A stretch of 64,000 nucleotides of DNA from Jeotgalicoccus saudimassiliensis (lineage in GTDB: Bacteria; Bacillota; Bacilli; Staphylococcales; Salinicoccaceae), in contig NZ_CCSE01000001.1 in NCBI RefSeq assembly GCF_000756715.1, positions 620,001 to 684,000 of the forward strand, in the 5' to 3' direction. How positions within the stretch are numbered: the first letter of the stretch is position 1; each line of letters begins with the position of its first letter. A program made the translations under genes and the position numbers. The notes under the pieces were generated by a model that was not told the origin of the DNA, did not search any database, and saw only the letters and a program-made list of their open reading frames with translations. Shown here one piece after another: positions 25,485 through 35,016 of the stretch.

Positions 25485-27470
25485 ATGTCATTTGATAAAA
25501 CTGACTTATTAGCGGTCAATACGATCCGTTCTTTAAGTATTGATGCAATTGAGAAAGCAAACTCGGGTCACCCGGGACTGCCTATGGGCGCTGCACCAAT
25601 GGCGTACGTATTATGGCAGAAACATTTAAACTTTAACCCGAATAATGTTAACTGGTTTAACAGAGACCGTTTTGTACTGAGTGCAGGACACGGTTCTATG
25701 TTAATTTACAGCCTGTTACATCTTTCAGGTATTTTAGAAATGGATGACTTAAAAGAATTCAGACAGTACGAATCAAAAACTCCGGGACATCCTGAGTTTA
25801 AACATACAGACGGCGTAGAAGTTACAACAGGTCCGCTTGGACAGGGCTTCGCAATGAGCGTCGGGATGGCGATGGCTGAAACACATCTGAACTCTGTATT
25901 TAATACAGACGAGCACAAAGTCGTTGACCATTATACTTATGTACTTGCATCAGACGGCGACCTTATGGAAGGTATTTCCCATGAAGCTGCGTCACTTGCA
26001 GGACACCTGGGTCTGAATAAATTAATCGTCCTTTACGATTCAAATGATATTTCACTCGACGGGGATCTTGATAAGAGTTTCTCTGAAGATGTTGCAGGAC
26101 GTTTCAAAGCATACAACTGGCACTATCTGCGCGTAGAGGACGGCAACGACCTTGATGCAATTGACAAAGCAATTGAAGATGCTAAACAAAGCGACAAGCC
26201 GACACTGATCGAAGTTAAAACTGTTATCGGGTACGGCGCACCTACAAAATCAGGTAAGTCAGATTCACACGGCGCACCGCTTGGTGCAGAAGAACGTCAG
26301 GGTGCTTATGAAGCATACGGCCTTGACCATTCGAAAACTTTCGATGTAGATGAATCAGTATACACACGCTTTAAAGAAACGTTAACTGCACGCGGTGAAG
26401 ATGCTGAAACTGCATGGAATGAAATGCTGGAATCATACAAAGCTGCAGATGAAGCAAAATACAGCGACTTCAACGCTGCTGTAACACGTGAGCTTACTGA
26501 AAATTACGCAAAAGATCTGCCTGTATACGAAGCAGGAAGCAAAAAAGCAACACGTGGTAACTCAGGAGACATGATTCAGGAATTATCGAAATCAATTCCT
26601 ACATTCTTCGGCGGTGCTGCTGACCTTGCCGGAAGTAACAAAACAAACGTTAAAGATGAATCCGACTACGCGAAAGATAACTACGGCGGACGCAACATCT
26701 GGTTCGGTGTAAGAGAATTCGCGATGGCAGCGGCAATTAACGGTATGGCCGCACATGGCGGTCTTTATCCATATGCCGGAACTTTCTTTGTCTTCAGTGA
26801 CTATCTGAAGCCTGCAGTACGCCTGAGCGCGCTGATGAAATTACCTGTAACATATGTCTTTACACACGACTCAATCGCAGTTGGCGAAGACGGGCCGACT
26901 CATGAGCCGGTTGAACAGCTTGCAGGACTCCGTGCGATTCCGAACCTGAACGTTATTCGTCCGGCAGACGGCAACGAAACACGTGCGGCATGGAAAGTGG
27001 CAATGGAATCTGAAGATACTCCGACTGCATTAGTTCTGACTCGTCAGGATCTGACTGTACTGGATGTGGAACAGGATAAACTTGAAGAGGGCGTTCGCCG
27101 CGGCGGATACCTTGCTTACGACGGCGGAGACGACGCTATCGTATTCGCAACGGGAAGTGAAGTATCACTTGCTGTCGAAACAGCACACAAATTAGCTGAA
27201 GACGGCGTGAACATTAAAGTTGCATCGATTCCTAACGTACAGGCATTCCTTAACCAGGATGAAGAGTATATCGAATCGGTATTAAATACTGACATTGAAA
27301 ACCGTACAGCGGTTGAAATGGCTGCAAGCCTCGGCTGGCACAGATTTGTCGGAATCAAAGGCAAACTTTTAACAATTGACACATTCGGAGCAAGTGCACC
27401 GGGCGGGGAAGTTGTTGAACGTTACGGCTTTACTGTTGAAAATCTTGCAAACATTGTACGCAATAAATAA
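25485..27470 (+). CDS. tkt: Transketolase
   Basis: A 661-residue transketolase, which moves two-carbon units in the pentose phosphate pathway using thiamine diphosphate. The N-terminal domain has [17 protein letters not shown] near residue 28 and the cofactor motif around [18 protein letters not shown] near 157; the middle pyrimidine-binding domain has [17 protein letters not shown] near 435 and [19 protein letters not shown] near 463. The gene order lexA, sosA, UPF0291 and tkt is that of staphylococci, indicating this part is core chromosome. Confidence 0.97.
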   Translation: MSFDKTDLLAVNTIRSLSIDAIEKANSGHPGLPMGAAPMAYVLWQKHLNFNPNNVNWFNRDRFVLSAGHGSMLIYSLLHLSGILEMDDLKEFRQYESKTPGHPEFKHTDGVEVTTGPLGQGFAMSVGMAMAETHLNSVFNTDEHKVVDHYTYVLASDGDLMEGISHEAASLAGHLGLNKLIVLYDSNDISLDGDLDKSFSEDVAGRFKAYNWHYLRVEDGNDLDAIDKAIEDAKQSDKPTLIEVKTVIGYGAPTKSGKSDSHGAPLGAEERQGAYEAYGLDHSKTFDVDESVYTRFKETLTARGEDAETAWNEMLESYKAADEAKYSDFNAAVTRELTENYAKDLPVYEAGSKKATRGNSGDMIQELSKSIPTFFGGAADLAGSNKTNVKDESDYAKDNYGGRNIWFGVREFAMAAAINGMAAHGGLYPYAGTFFVFSDYLKPAVRLSALMKLPVTYVFTHDSIAVGEDGPTHEPVEQLAGLRAIPNLNVIRPADGNETRAAWKVAMESEDTPTALVLTRQDLTVLDVEQDKLEEGVRRGGYLAYDGGDDAIVFATGSEVSLAVETAHKLAEDGVNIKVASIPNVQAFLNQDEEYIESVLNTDIENRTAVEMAASLGWHRFVGIKGKLLTIDTFGASAPGGEVVERYGFTVENLANIVRNK

Positions 27471-27537
27471 GCATTGAATTTAAATGTCCGTTAATGTAAA
27501 CTAAATAGTGGTTTACACGGAAAAGAGGTGAGCATTT

Positions 27538-27780
27538 TTGGCGACTTGGATATGGATACTAATTGTAATCGTAGCCCTTATTGGTGGTTTCGCATTAGGA
27601 TTTTGGATCTCTAGAAAATACATGATGGATTACTTGGAGAAGAACCCTCCTATTAATGAAGACATGCTCAGAATTATGATGATGCAGATGGGTCAGAAGC
27701 CATCGCAGAAGAAAATTAATCAGATGCTGAGTATGATGAATAAATCATCAGAACAAGCTAAAAAAGAGAAGAAGAAGTAA
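27538..27780 (+). CDS. UPF0154 membrane protein (YneF-like)
   Basis: An 80-residue protein with a single N-terminal transmembrane helix (residues 3-22) containing the family [14 protein letters not shown] pattern, then a conserved [21 protein letters not shown] segment split here as [10 protein letters not shown] and [10 protein letters not shown], and a lysine-rich tail. UPF0154 proteins are widespread in Bacillota with no assigned role. The start codon is TTG at 27538, preceded by AAGAGGTGAG. Confidence 0.88.
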   Translation: MATWIWILIVIVALIGGFALGFWISRKYMMDYLEKNPPINEDMLRIMMMQMGQKPSQKKINQMLSMMNKSSEQAKKEKKK

Positions 27781-27792
27781 GAACTTTACAGG

Positions 27793-27824
27793 ACACGCAC
27801 TTTTTATAAGTGCGTGTTTTTTAT
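27793..27824 (+). terminator. Terminator after the UPF0154 gene
   Basis: ACACGCACTT and AAGTGCGTGT form a stem followed by T residues. Confidence 0.88.
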
Positions 27825-27848
27825 ATATATTTAAATTTTAGAAAATTA

Positions 27849-27878
27849 TTGCAATTTTGTTATCGGCATGGATATAAT
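27849..27878 (+). promoter_or_regulatory. Promoter of the first solute-binding protein gene
   Basis: TTGCAA and TATAAT at 18-bp spacing. It overlaps an upstream in-frame ATG at 27868 and so supports the start at 27910. Confidence 0.65.
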
Positions 27879-27909
27879 ACATTTATCAAACGAAAGGGGT
27901 ATAACACCA

Positions 27910-29589
27910 ATGAAAAACAGAAAATTTTTAGCGTTTCTTGTAATCGCTTTCTTATTTGTCATGGCAGCATGTTCAAGTGATGAGAACGTCGATGAAGAAG
28001 CGGGCGGCGAGGCTGCTGCCGACAGTGAAAAAACAGGGGATTTAACAATTGGAACAATGGCTGAAATGGTGACGACAGATCCTCACGGATCAAACGACTC
28101 AGCATCACGCCAGGTAAGAGCGAACATATATGAAACGTTAGTATTCCAGGACGTGGATATGTCACTATCGCCGGGACTTGCAACAGAATACGAACAAGTT
28201 GATGAAACAACATGGAATTTTAAACTTCGTGAAGGCACGACTTTCCACAACGGTGAAGATTTCACCGCAGAAGATGTCGTTGCAACTTTTGACCGAGTAC
28301 AGGATGAAGCAATGGCTTCACCGGTGCTGTTCCTGTTCGAAATGATCGAGGAAATTGAAGTTGTAAGTGATTACGAAATTAATATTCATACATCTATTCC
28401 ATTTGCACCGCTGGCAAGTCACCTTGCCCACAACACAGGTGGAATTATTTCAAAAGCGACAATTGACGCAGACTACCAGGCAGCACTGGATGCAGCAGGC
28501 AGTGACGTGACTCTTGAAGAGTATTACGAACTGCGTGAATCAGGCGGCGATGAGTACGATACAGTCAAAGAGGCAATCAGTGAGCACCTTGGTACTGTTG
28601 TGGCAAATGAGCCAAACGGAACGAATCACCTTAAATTTGTTTCCCGCAGTGCAGGAGACTCGGTAGTGCTTGAGAAATTTGAAGACTTCCAGGGCGGCGA
28701 CCGCTACTTTGAAAACGTCACGTTCAAAGTTATTCCTGAAAACGGAGCACGTATGGCTGAACTGGAAACTGGCGGAATCCAGGTTGCAACTGATGTGGAT
28801 TCAGCAAACATGGAACGTGTTAAAAACGGGGCGGATACTGCGGTAACTACAGCAGACTCTGTACGTATGTCATACCTCGGCTTCAACATTAACAAAGAGC
28901 CGTTCAATGACGAGAAAGTGCGTCAGGCAATCTCTTATGCAATCGACCGGGAAGAAATCGTAGCAGGAGTATACGATGACATGGGCAAGCCGGCTAAAGG
29001 ACCTTTAGCTCCGGATGTTTGGGGTTACTCTGAAGAACTTGAAGGACAGGCATACGACATTGAAAAAGCGAAAGAGATTTTGGCTGAAACAGATGTGGCA
29101 GACGGCTTTGATACAACGATCTGGGTAAACGATGATCAGCAGATTATCGATACTGCAGTATATATCCAAAGCGAACTGAAAGAACTGAACATCAACGTTG
29201 AAATTGAACAGTTCGAGTGGGGTGCGTACCTGGAAACACTGGCACAGGGTAACCACGAAATGTTTATCCTCGGATGGACAACTGTAACAGGTGATGCGGA
29301 CTATGGTCTGTATGCACTGTTCCATTCTAAAAACCAGGGTGCAGCGGGTAACCGTGTGTTCTACGACAACCCTGAAGTGGATGAACTGTTAGATGCAGGA
29401 CGTGCAGAAGTAGACGAAGAGGCACGTCAGCAGATTTACACTGACATTGAAAACATTCTCGTAGAAGACTCGCCGTCAGCATATTTGTTCCACGCACAGT
29501 TTGCTGCAGGTTATAACGAATCTGAAGTAAGCGGTATTGAAGTGGATCCGGCAGGCGGACTGCACTTTAAAGATGTAAGCTTTAAATAA
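27910..29589 (+). CDS. Family-5 solute-binding lipoprotein, copy 1
   Basis: A 559-residue lipoprotein of the peptide/nickel/opine-type (SBP family 5) extracellular binding proteins. The signal peptide ends in the lipobox FVMAAC, with the cysteine at about residue 21. Family motifs include LREGTTFHNGEDFTAEDV, split by function here as LREGTTFHNG and DFTAEDV, and VRQAISYAIDREEIV near residue 340. No ABC permease or ATPase gene is adjacent; instead two close paralogues follow, each with its own terminator. Substrate is probably a peptide or related amide, supplied to a transporter encoded elsewhere. Confidence 0.85.
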   Translation: MKNRKFLAFLVIAFLFVMAACSSDENVDEEAGGEAAADSEKTGDLTIGTMAEMVTTDPHGSNDSASRQVRANIYETLVFQDVDMSLSPGLATEYEQVDETTWNFKLREGTTFHNGEDFTAEDVVATFDRVQDEAMASPVLFLFEMIEEIEVVSDYEINIHTSIPFAPLASHLAHNTGGIISKATIDADYQAALDAAGSDVTLEEYYELRESGGDEYDTVKEAISEHLGTVVANEPNGTNHLKFVSRSAGDSVVLEKFEDFQGGDRYFENVTFKVIPENGARMAELETGGIQVATDVDSANMERVKNGADTAVTTADSVRMSYLGFNINKEPFNDEKVRQAISYAIDREEIVAGVYDDMGKPAKGPLAPDVWGYSEELEGQAYDIEKAKEILAETDVADGFDTTIWVNDDQQIIDTAVYIQSELKELNINVEIEQFEWGAYLETLAQGNHEMFILGWTTVTGDADYGLYALFHSKNQGAAGNRVFYDNPEVDELLDAGRAEVDEEARQQIYTDIENILVEDSPSAYLFHAQFAAGYNESEVSGIEVDPAGGLHFKDVSFK

Positions 29590-29603
29590 TGATTAACAAT
29601 AAA

Positions 29604-29642
29604 AAGGTCCTTTAATTGATTTTCGGTTAAAGGCCCTTTTTA
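29604..29642 (+). terminator. Terminator after binding-protein copy 1
   Basis: AAGGTCCTTTAA and TTAAAGGCCCTT pair with one mismatch, and T residues follow. Confidence 0.75.
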
Positions 29643-29672
29643 ATTAACGGACATCAAAGGAGAGGCATTCTA

Positions 29673-31343
29673 TTGAATAAAAAATTTATATCTGTATTAA
29701 TGATTGCGCTATTATTTATCATTGCGGGATGTTCAAGTAATGACAACGTGGAAGTTGAGGAACAATCCGGTTCAGACAGTGAGAAAACCGGTGACATTAC
29801 TGTTGGGATGCTGTCGGATGTTGTATCACTGGATTTACACGGTTCGAATGATGCGCATTCCAGTCAGGTCAGATCTAACATTTATGAGAGACTGTTAAAT
29901 CAGGATGTAAATATGGAACTTCAGCCGGGACTTGCGACTGCATATGAACAAATTGATGAAACAACGTGGAACTTTAAACTGCGTGAAGACACGACTTTCC
30001 ACAACGGTGAAGATTTCACGGCGGAAGATGTGGCAGCGACATTTGACCGTGTGAGAGATGAAGCGCTTGGTTCACCAGTGTTATTTTTATACGACATGAT
30101 CGAAGATATTGAAGTGGTCAGTGATTATGAGATTAACATTCACACATCAATTCCATTTGCACCGCTCGCAAGCCATCTGGCACACAGTACTGCAGGTATC
30201 ATGCCGAAAGAATTAATAGACAGTGACTATGAAGCGGCGCTTGAAGCAGCAGGCAGTGATATCACAGTAGAAGAGTATTATGAACTGCGGGATACGGGCG
30301 GTGAAGCGTACGATGCAGTAAAAGACAACATCGGTGAACATCTTGCTTCTGTAATCGGCAATGAGCCGAACGGTACTAATCATTTGAAATTTGTTTCACG
30401 CTCACCGGGTGAATCCGTTACACTGGAGAAATTTGAAGACTTTACCGGCGGCGACCGCTATTTTGAAGAGGTGACATTCAGTGTCATCCCGGAAACGAGT
30501 GCACGAATTGCAGAATTGGAAACAGGCGGTGTACAAATCGCAGCAGATATTGATTCTTCGAGTGTCGAGCGTATTGAAAACGGGCCGGATACTGCAATGG
30601 CAGTAAAAGATTCTGTGCGTATGGCATACTTAGGATTTAATGTGAATAAGGAACCGTTTGATGATATTAAAGTCAGACAGGCAATTTCGTATGCAATTAA
30701 CCGTGAAGAGATTGTCGAAGGTGTATATGACGGAATGGGTATTACAGCTAAAGGACCTTTAGCTCCGGATGTGTGGGGTTATTCAGAAGAACTTGAAGGA
30801 CAGAACTATGATATCGACAAGGCGAAAGAACTTTTATCGGAAACAGAAGTTGCCGACGGATTTGATACGACATTGTGGGTTTATGATGATCAACAGGTAA
30901 TCGATACGGCGGTATACATTCAAAATGAGCTGGCGAAACTGAACATAACGGCTGAAATAGAACAGTTTGATTTAGGCGCATACTACGATACGCTTGAAAA
31001 CGGCAGCCACGATATGTTCATGCTCGGTTGGACGACAGTAACAGCAGATGCTGACTACGGGCTTTATGCACTGTTTCATTCTAAAAATCACGGAGCGGCA
31101 GGTAACCGTGTATTCTACGATAACCCGGAGATTGATGAACTGTTAGATGCCGGACGTGCTGAAACGGATGAAACAAAACGACAGGAAATCTATACAAAAG
31201 CAGAAGAAATACTTGCAGAAGAAGCACCGTCAGCATTTTTAAATCATTCACAATATGCAGCGGGTTATAATGATGCTACACTTTCTGATGTAGAAATCGA
31301 TCCGACAGGAAGAATACATCTCGATCAGGTCAGATTTAAATAA
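29673..31343 (+). CDS. Family-5 solute-binding lipoprotein, copy 2
   Basis: A 556-residue tandem paralogue of the preceding gene, very similar along its whole length (for example LREDTTFHNGEDFTAEDV, near-identical to copy 1, and VRQAISYAINREEIV). The lipobox is LFIIAGC, with cysteine at about residue 19. The start is TTG, strongly supported by AAAGGAGAGG at proper distance. Differences cluster in surface and ligand-loop regions, so substrate range may differ from copy 1. It lacks a promoter of its own that I can recognise, and may depend on leak through the first terminator. Confidence 0.85.
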   Translation: MNKKFISVLMIALLFIIAGCSSNDNVEVEEQSGSDSEKTGDITVGMLSDVVSLDLHGSNDAHSSQVRSNIYERLLNQDVNMELQPGLATAYEQIDETTWNFKLREDTTFHNGEDFTAEDVAATFDRVRDEALGSPVLFLYDMIEDIEVVSDYEINIHTSIPFAPLASHLAHSTAGIMPKELIDSDYEAALEAAGSDITVEEYYELRDTGGEAYDAVKDNIGEHLASVIGNEPNGTNHLKFVSRSPGESVTLEKFEDFTGGDRYFEEVTFSVIPETSARIAELETGGVQIAADIDSSSVERIENGPDTAMAVKDSVRMAYLGFNVNKEPFDDIKVRQAISYAINREEIVEGVYDGMGITAKGPLAPDVWGYSEELEGQNYDIDKAKELLSETEVADGFDTTLWVYDDQQVIDTAVYIQNELAKLNITAEIEQFDLGAYYDTLENGSHDMFMLGWTTVTADADYGLYALFHSKNHGAAGNRVFYDNPEIDELLDAGRAETDETKRQEIYTKAEEILAEEAPSAFLNHSQYAAGYNDATLSDVEIDPTGRIHLDQVRFK

Positions 31344-31352
31344 CTGGAAACT

Positions 31353-31387
31353 CCCTTTGGCTGCAGCTGCGGCTAAAGGGTATTTTT
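31353..31387 (+). terminator. Terminator after binding-protein copy 2
   Basis: CCCTTT and AAAGGG close a stem with inner GC/GC pairs, followed by TATTTTT. Confidence 0.75.
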
Positions 31388-31439
31388 ATGCATATTCTTG
31401 TTTATTGCTTTTATCATTATACGAAATCGAAATATCATA

Positions 31440-31468
31440 TTGCATAAATTCACCATTTTCTATATAAT
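31440..31468 (+). promoter_or_regulatory. Promoter of the third solute-binding protein gene
   Basis: TTGCAT and TATAAT at 17-bp spacing, upstream of a GGGGG ribosome site at about 31490. Confidence 0.65.
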
Positions 31469-31502
31469 TCAAATTATCAAAATATTTTGGGGGTTAACAA
31501 AA

Positions 31503-33182
31503 ATGGTAAAAAGAGGATTTAAGTATTTTCTTTTACTGACTGTGGCACTGGTACTCGCTGCATGTTCCAGTGATGAAAATGTAGACGAAGCTGCAGGCGG
31601 GGGAGAAAGTGCCGAAGGCGGAACGATTAATATCGGGATGTCTGAAGACATGGTAAGTGTCGATCCGCACGGTTCTAACGACTCGGCAAGTGCACAGATC
31701 AGACGTAATATTTATGAATCTTTAATTTTCCAGGATGAAGCACTCGAATTAACACCGGGACTTGCAACTGAATGGGAAGCAACAGGAGATACAGTATGGA
31801 ATTTCAAATTACGTGAAGGTACAACGTTCCACAGCGGTCAGGAATTTACTGCTGAAGACGTGAAGGCAACACTCGACCGCGTAAATGACCCGGCAGTTGC
31901 ATCACAGGTTGCGTTTCTTTACGAAATGATTGAAGAAGTTGAAATTGTTGGAGATTACGAAGTTAATTTACATACAGAATATGCCTTCGCTCCATTACCT
32001 GCACACCTTTCACATAACGCAGGCGGAATTATGAGTAAGGATTTAATCGACAAAGACTACCAGGCTGCACTGGATGAAGCGGGCAGTGATGTAACTCTGG
32101 AAGAGTACTACGAACTGCGTGAAGCAGGCGGAGATGAGTTTCAGGCTGTTGCTGATGAAATCAGCGAGCACATCGGTACTGTAACAGGTGCTGAAACAGA
32201 CGGGACGAACCACCTGCAGCTGGCTGACCGTTCTCCGGGTGACTCGGTAACACTGAAAAAATTCGAAGATTTCCAAAACGGAGAGCGTGAATTTGATGAA
32301 GTTATTTTCAGAGTAATTCCTGAAACACAGGCCCGCTTAGCTGAACTTGATACAGGCGGTATTGATATTGCAAACGAAATCGATACAGCAAGTGCCGAAC
32401 GTATCCAAAGCGGTGATGCAACAGAACTGATCGAAAGTGAATCGGTAAGAATGAACTATTTAGGATTTAACGTAGAGAAAGAACCGTTTGATGATCCGCT
32501 GGTACGCCAGGCAATTGCACACGCAGTTGACCGTGATGAAATTATTAACGGTGTGTATGACGGTTACGGTATTACAGCACAAAGTCCGCTTGCTCCGAAT
32601 GTCTGGGGTTATGATGAGGAACTTGACAGTATCGACGTTGACGTTGAGCGCGCGAAAGAACTCTTAAGTGAATCAAGCCAGCCGGACGGCTTCACTACAA
32701 CATTATGGGTGAATGACGACGCGGCAATCGTGGATTCAGCAGTTTATATCCAAAACGCATTAAGTGAAATTGGCATTACAGTGGAAATCAAGCAGTCTGA
32801 GTGGGGTGCATTCCTCGATCAGACAGCAAACGGCGAACACGATATGTTTATCCTTGGATGGACAACTGTAACAGCTGATGCGGACTACGGTCTGTATGCA
32901 TTATTCCACTCGAAGAACTTCGGTGCACCGGGCAACCGTTCATTCTATAAGAACGAAGAAGTCGATGCATTACTTGATGAAGGCCGTACAAATCCGGACG
33001 AAGCCGGACGCCAGGAAGCGTACAGCGAAGCACAGCAGATTCTCATTGACGAATCGCCGGCAGTCTATCTGAACCATACGAGCTTCCTGCTTGGTGTGAA
33101 TACAGAAGGTGTCAGCAATATCGGTCTTGACCCTGTAGGAAACATCAGACTTGAAAATGCGACATTCAGCAGTGAAGAATAA
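31503..33182 (+). CDS. Family-5 solute-binding lipoprotein, copy 3
   Basis: A 559-residue member of the same group, more distant from copies 1 and 2 than these are from each other. The signal peptide ends in LVLAAC and then the shared CSSDENVDE stretch; matching regions are LREGTTFHSGQEFTAEDV and VRQAIAHAVDRDEI. The ATG at 31503 follows TTTTGGGGG by a usual distance; the earlier ATG at 31398 lies upstream of the promoter. It has its own promoter and terminator, so expression can be separate from copy 1. Confidence 0.85.
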   Translation: MVKRGFKYFLLLTVALVLAACSSDENVDEAAGGGESAEGGTINIGMSEDMVSVDPHGSNDSASAQIRRNIYESLIFQDEALELTPGLATEWEATGDTVWNFKLREGTTFHSGQEFTAEDVKATLDRVNDPAVASQVAFLYEMIEEVEIVGDYEVNLHTEYAFAPLPAHLSHNAGGIMSKDLIDKDYQAALDEAGSDVTLEEYYELREAGGDEFQAVADEISEHIGTVTGAETDGTNHLQLADRSPGDSVTLKKFEDFQNGEREFDEVIFRVIPETQARLAELDTGGIDIANEIDTASAERIQSGDATELIESESVRMNYLGFNVEKEPFDDPLVRQAIAHAVDRDEIINGVYDGYGITAQSPLAPNVWGYDEELDSIDVDVERAKELLSESSQPDGFTTTLWVNDDAAIVDSAVYIQNALSEIGITVEIKQSEWGAFLDQTANGEHDMFILGWTTVTADADYGLYALFHSKNFGAPGNRSFYKNEEVDALLDEGRTNPDEAGRQEAYSEAQQILIDESPAVYLNHTSFLLGVNTEGVSNIGLDPVGNIRLENATFSSEE

Positions 33183-33196
33183 GATAAAAGTAAGCG

Positions 33197-33231
33197 CCCG
33201 GACAGGATTAACTCCCTGTCCGGGTGTTTTG
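33197..33231 (+). terminator. Terminator after binding-protein copy 3
   Basis: CCCGGACAGG and CCTGTCCGGG, a perfect 10-bp stem, followed by GTGTTTTG. Confidence 0.85.
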
Positions 33232-33258
33232 TTATGTTCATGTTTAAAGTGCATGATA

Positions 33259-33272
33259 AGAAAACGTATTCA
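33259..33272 (+). promoter_or_regulatory. Possible catabolite-responsive element before the AbgT gene
   Basis: AGAAAACGTATTCA matches the cre consensus (TGWAANCGNTNNCA) at all but two W-type positions. It is about 60 bp upstream of a TATAAT-like -10 element at 33319. Such matches occur by chance, so it is only a candidate. Confidence 0.3.
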
Positions 33273-33356
33273 CAGAGTTTCTGAAACTTATCAGCTAGTA
33301 AAAAGTAATACGGGGTAGTATAATGAACAGCGATTATTAAATTAGAGGAGATTACT

Positions 33357-34895
33357 ATGAATAAGAATTTAAAAGAGAAGCGTTCAGTTCTCGACTGGAT
33401 AGAGCTTACCGGTAATAAGCTGCCGCATCCGGTAACGATATTTTTAATTTTTACATTGCTGGTCATTTTTATTTCTCACGTTTTATACACGCTCGGTGTC
33501 AACGTCAGCTACGTAGGAATTAATCCCGAATCGGGAGAACGCGAAGAATTAACAGTACACGCCATCAGTCTGATGACCGGAGACGGTATCAGATTTATTT
33601 TTACGAGTGTGGTTCAGAACTTTACGACGTTCGTGGCACTTGGTCCCGTATTAGTTGCGATGATCGGTGTCGGTGTCGCTGAAAAGAGCGGATACATCAG
33701 TGCATTAATGACAAATGTCGTGACGAAAGCTCCGCGTAAATTCGTGACACCAATCGTTGTATTTATGGGCGTCATGTCAAACGTTGCGGCCAGTGTCGGT
33801 TACGTTGTACTCGTGCCGCTTGGTGCAATTATCTTCTTGGGATTCCGGCGTCATCCGCTCGCAGGTCTGGCAGCGGCATTTGCCGGTGTTGCGGGAGGCT
33901 ACTCTGCGAACCTGCTGATTGGAACAAATGATCCGCTCCTGTCCGGTATTACGACTGAGGCAGCCGGTATTCTCGATGCAACGTATATTGTGCAGGCAAC
34001 AGATAACTGGTTCTTTATGCTCGTATCAACGTTCCTGATCGTTATCCTCGGTACTTTAATTACGGATAAGATTGTTGAACCGAGACTGAAGAAATTTGAT
34101 TTTGACTCAGAAGAAATCAGTGACAACAAAGATTTAAACAAACAGGAAAAACGCGCTTTACGCTGGGCGAATATTTCTGTACTTGTCACAGTGCTTGCGA
34201 TTTTAAGTTTAGTCGTATTCCCGGGTTCTCCGTTACGCGGTGAAGACGGCGGAATTATCGGTTCCCCGTTTATTTCGAGTATTATCTTTATTATGATGCT
34301 CGTCTTCCTGGTCCCGGGACTAGTGTACGGTGCAGTGAATAAGACGATAAAAAATGATAAGGATGCAGTGAAGTTAATGGACTCGTCGCTTGCGACAATG
34401 GCAGGGTTTATCGTGCTGATTTTCTTTGCAGCACAGTTCGTTGCACTGTTTAACTATTCCAATTTAGGTACGATTATTGCGGTTAACGGTGCGAGCCTGC
34501 TCGAAAACTTAAATATCGGTTCGATACCTGTGCTGATAGTGTTCATACTGATTACTACGCTGATTAACCTGGCAATTGCTGCTGACTCTGCGAAGTGGGC
34601 AATTATGGCGCCGATCTTCGTACCGATGTTTATGCAGCTCGGCATTGCACCTGAGGTCACACAGATCGCATACCGTATCGGTGACTCTTCAACGAATATC
34701 ATTTCACCGCTTATGCCGTTCTTCCCGCTCGTTGTTGCTTTTGCGCAGCGCTACGGAAAAGAAAATGGTATCGGTACGGTGATTTCCTTAATGCTGCCGT
34801 ATTCAGTCATTTTCATCATTGCATGGATGATTATGTTCGTCATCTGGATGATGCTCGGTATTCCGGTAGGTCCGGGAACAAACCTCTCATATTAA
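33357..34895 (+). CDS. AbgT-family transporter
   Basis: A 512-residue membrane protein of the AbgT family, importers of p-aminobenzoyl-glutamate or exporters of antimetabolites such as sulfonamides. The N-terminal motif WIELTGNKLPHPVTIF is typical, as are NVAASVGYVVLVPLGA near residue 140, YSANLLIGTNDPLLSGIT near 185 and AADSAKWAIMAPIFVPMFM near 411, that is, the two re-entrant hairpins. About nine helices are predicted. It has its own terminator. It stands between the solute-binding proteins and an ABC exporter, and an M20 hydrolase, the usual AbgA/B-type partner, is encoded at 49 kb rather than beside it. Confidence 0.9.
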   Translation: MNKNLKEKRSVLDWIELTGNKLPHPVTIFLIFTLLVIFISHVLYTLGVNVSYVGINPESGEREELTVHAISLMTGDGIRFIFTSVVQNFTTFVALGPVLVAMIGVGVAEKSGYISALMTNVVTKAPRKFVTPIVVFMGVMSNVAASVGYVVLVPLGAIIFLGFRRHPLAGLAAAFAGVAGGYSANLLIGTNDPLLSGITTEAAGILDATYIVQATDNWFFMLVSTFLIVILGTLITDKIVEPRLKKFDFDSEEISDNKDLNKQEKRALRWANISVLVTVLAILSLVVFPGSPLRGEDGGIIGSPFISSIIFIMMLVFLVPGLVYGAVNKTIKNDKDAVKLMDSSLATMAGFIVLIFFAAQFVALFNYSNLGTIIAVNGASLLENLNIGSIPVLIVFILITTLINLAIAADSAKWAIMAPIFVPMFMQLGIAPEVTQIAYRIGDSSTNIISPLMPFFPLVVAFAQRYGKENGIGTVISLMLPYSVIFIIAWMIMFVIWMMLGIPVGPGTNLSY

Positions 34896-34905
34896 AAGTG
34901 TTAGA

Positions 34906-34931
34906 GCCGCAAATTATTTGCGGCTTTTTTT
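34906..34931 (+). terminator. Terminator of the AbgT gene
   Basis: GCCGCAAA and TTTGCGGC, followed by seven T residues. Confidence 0.9.
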
Positions 34932-35016
34932 CATCCTTAGGAATTATTTCAATTTCCGAAATATATGGTAAAATTCAAAGTGAAACAGAGGTGTCGAAAC
35001 AAGGGGGAGTTTTCGC

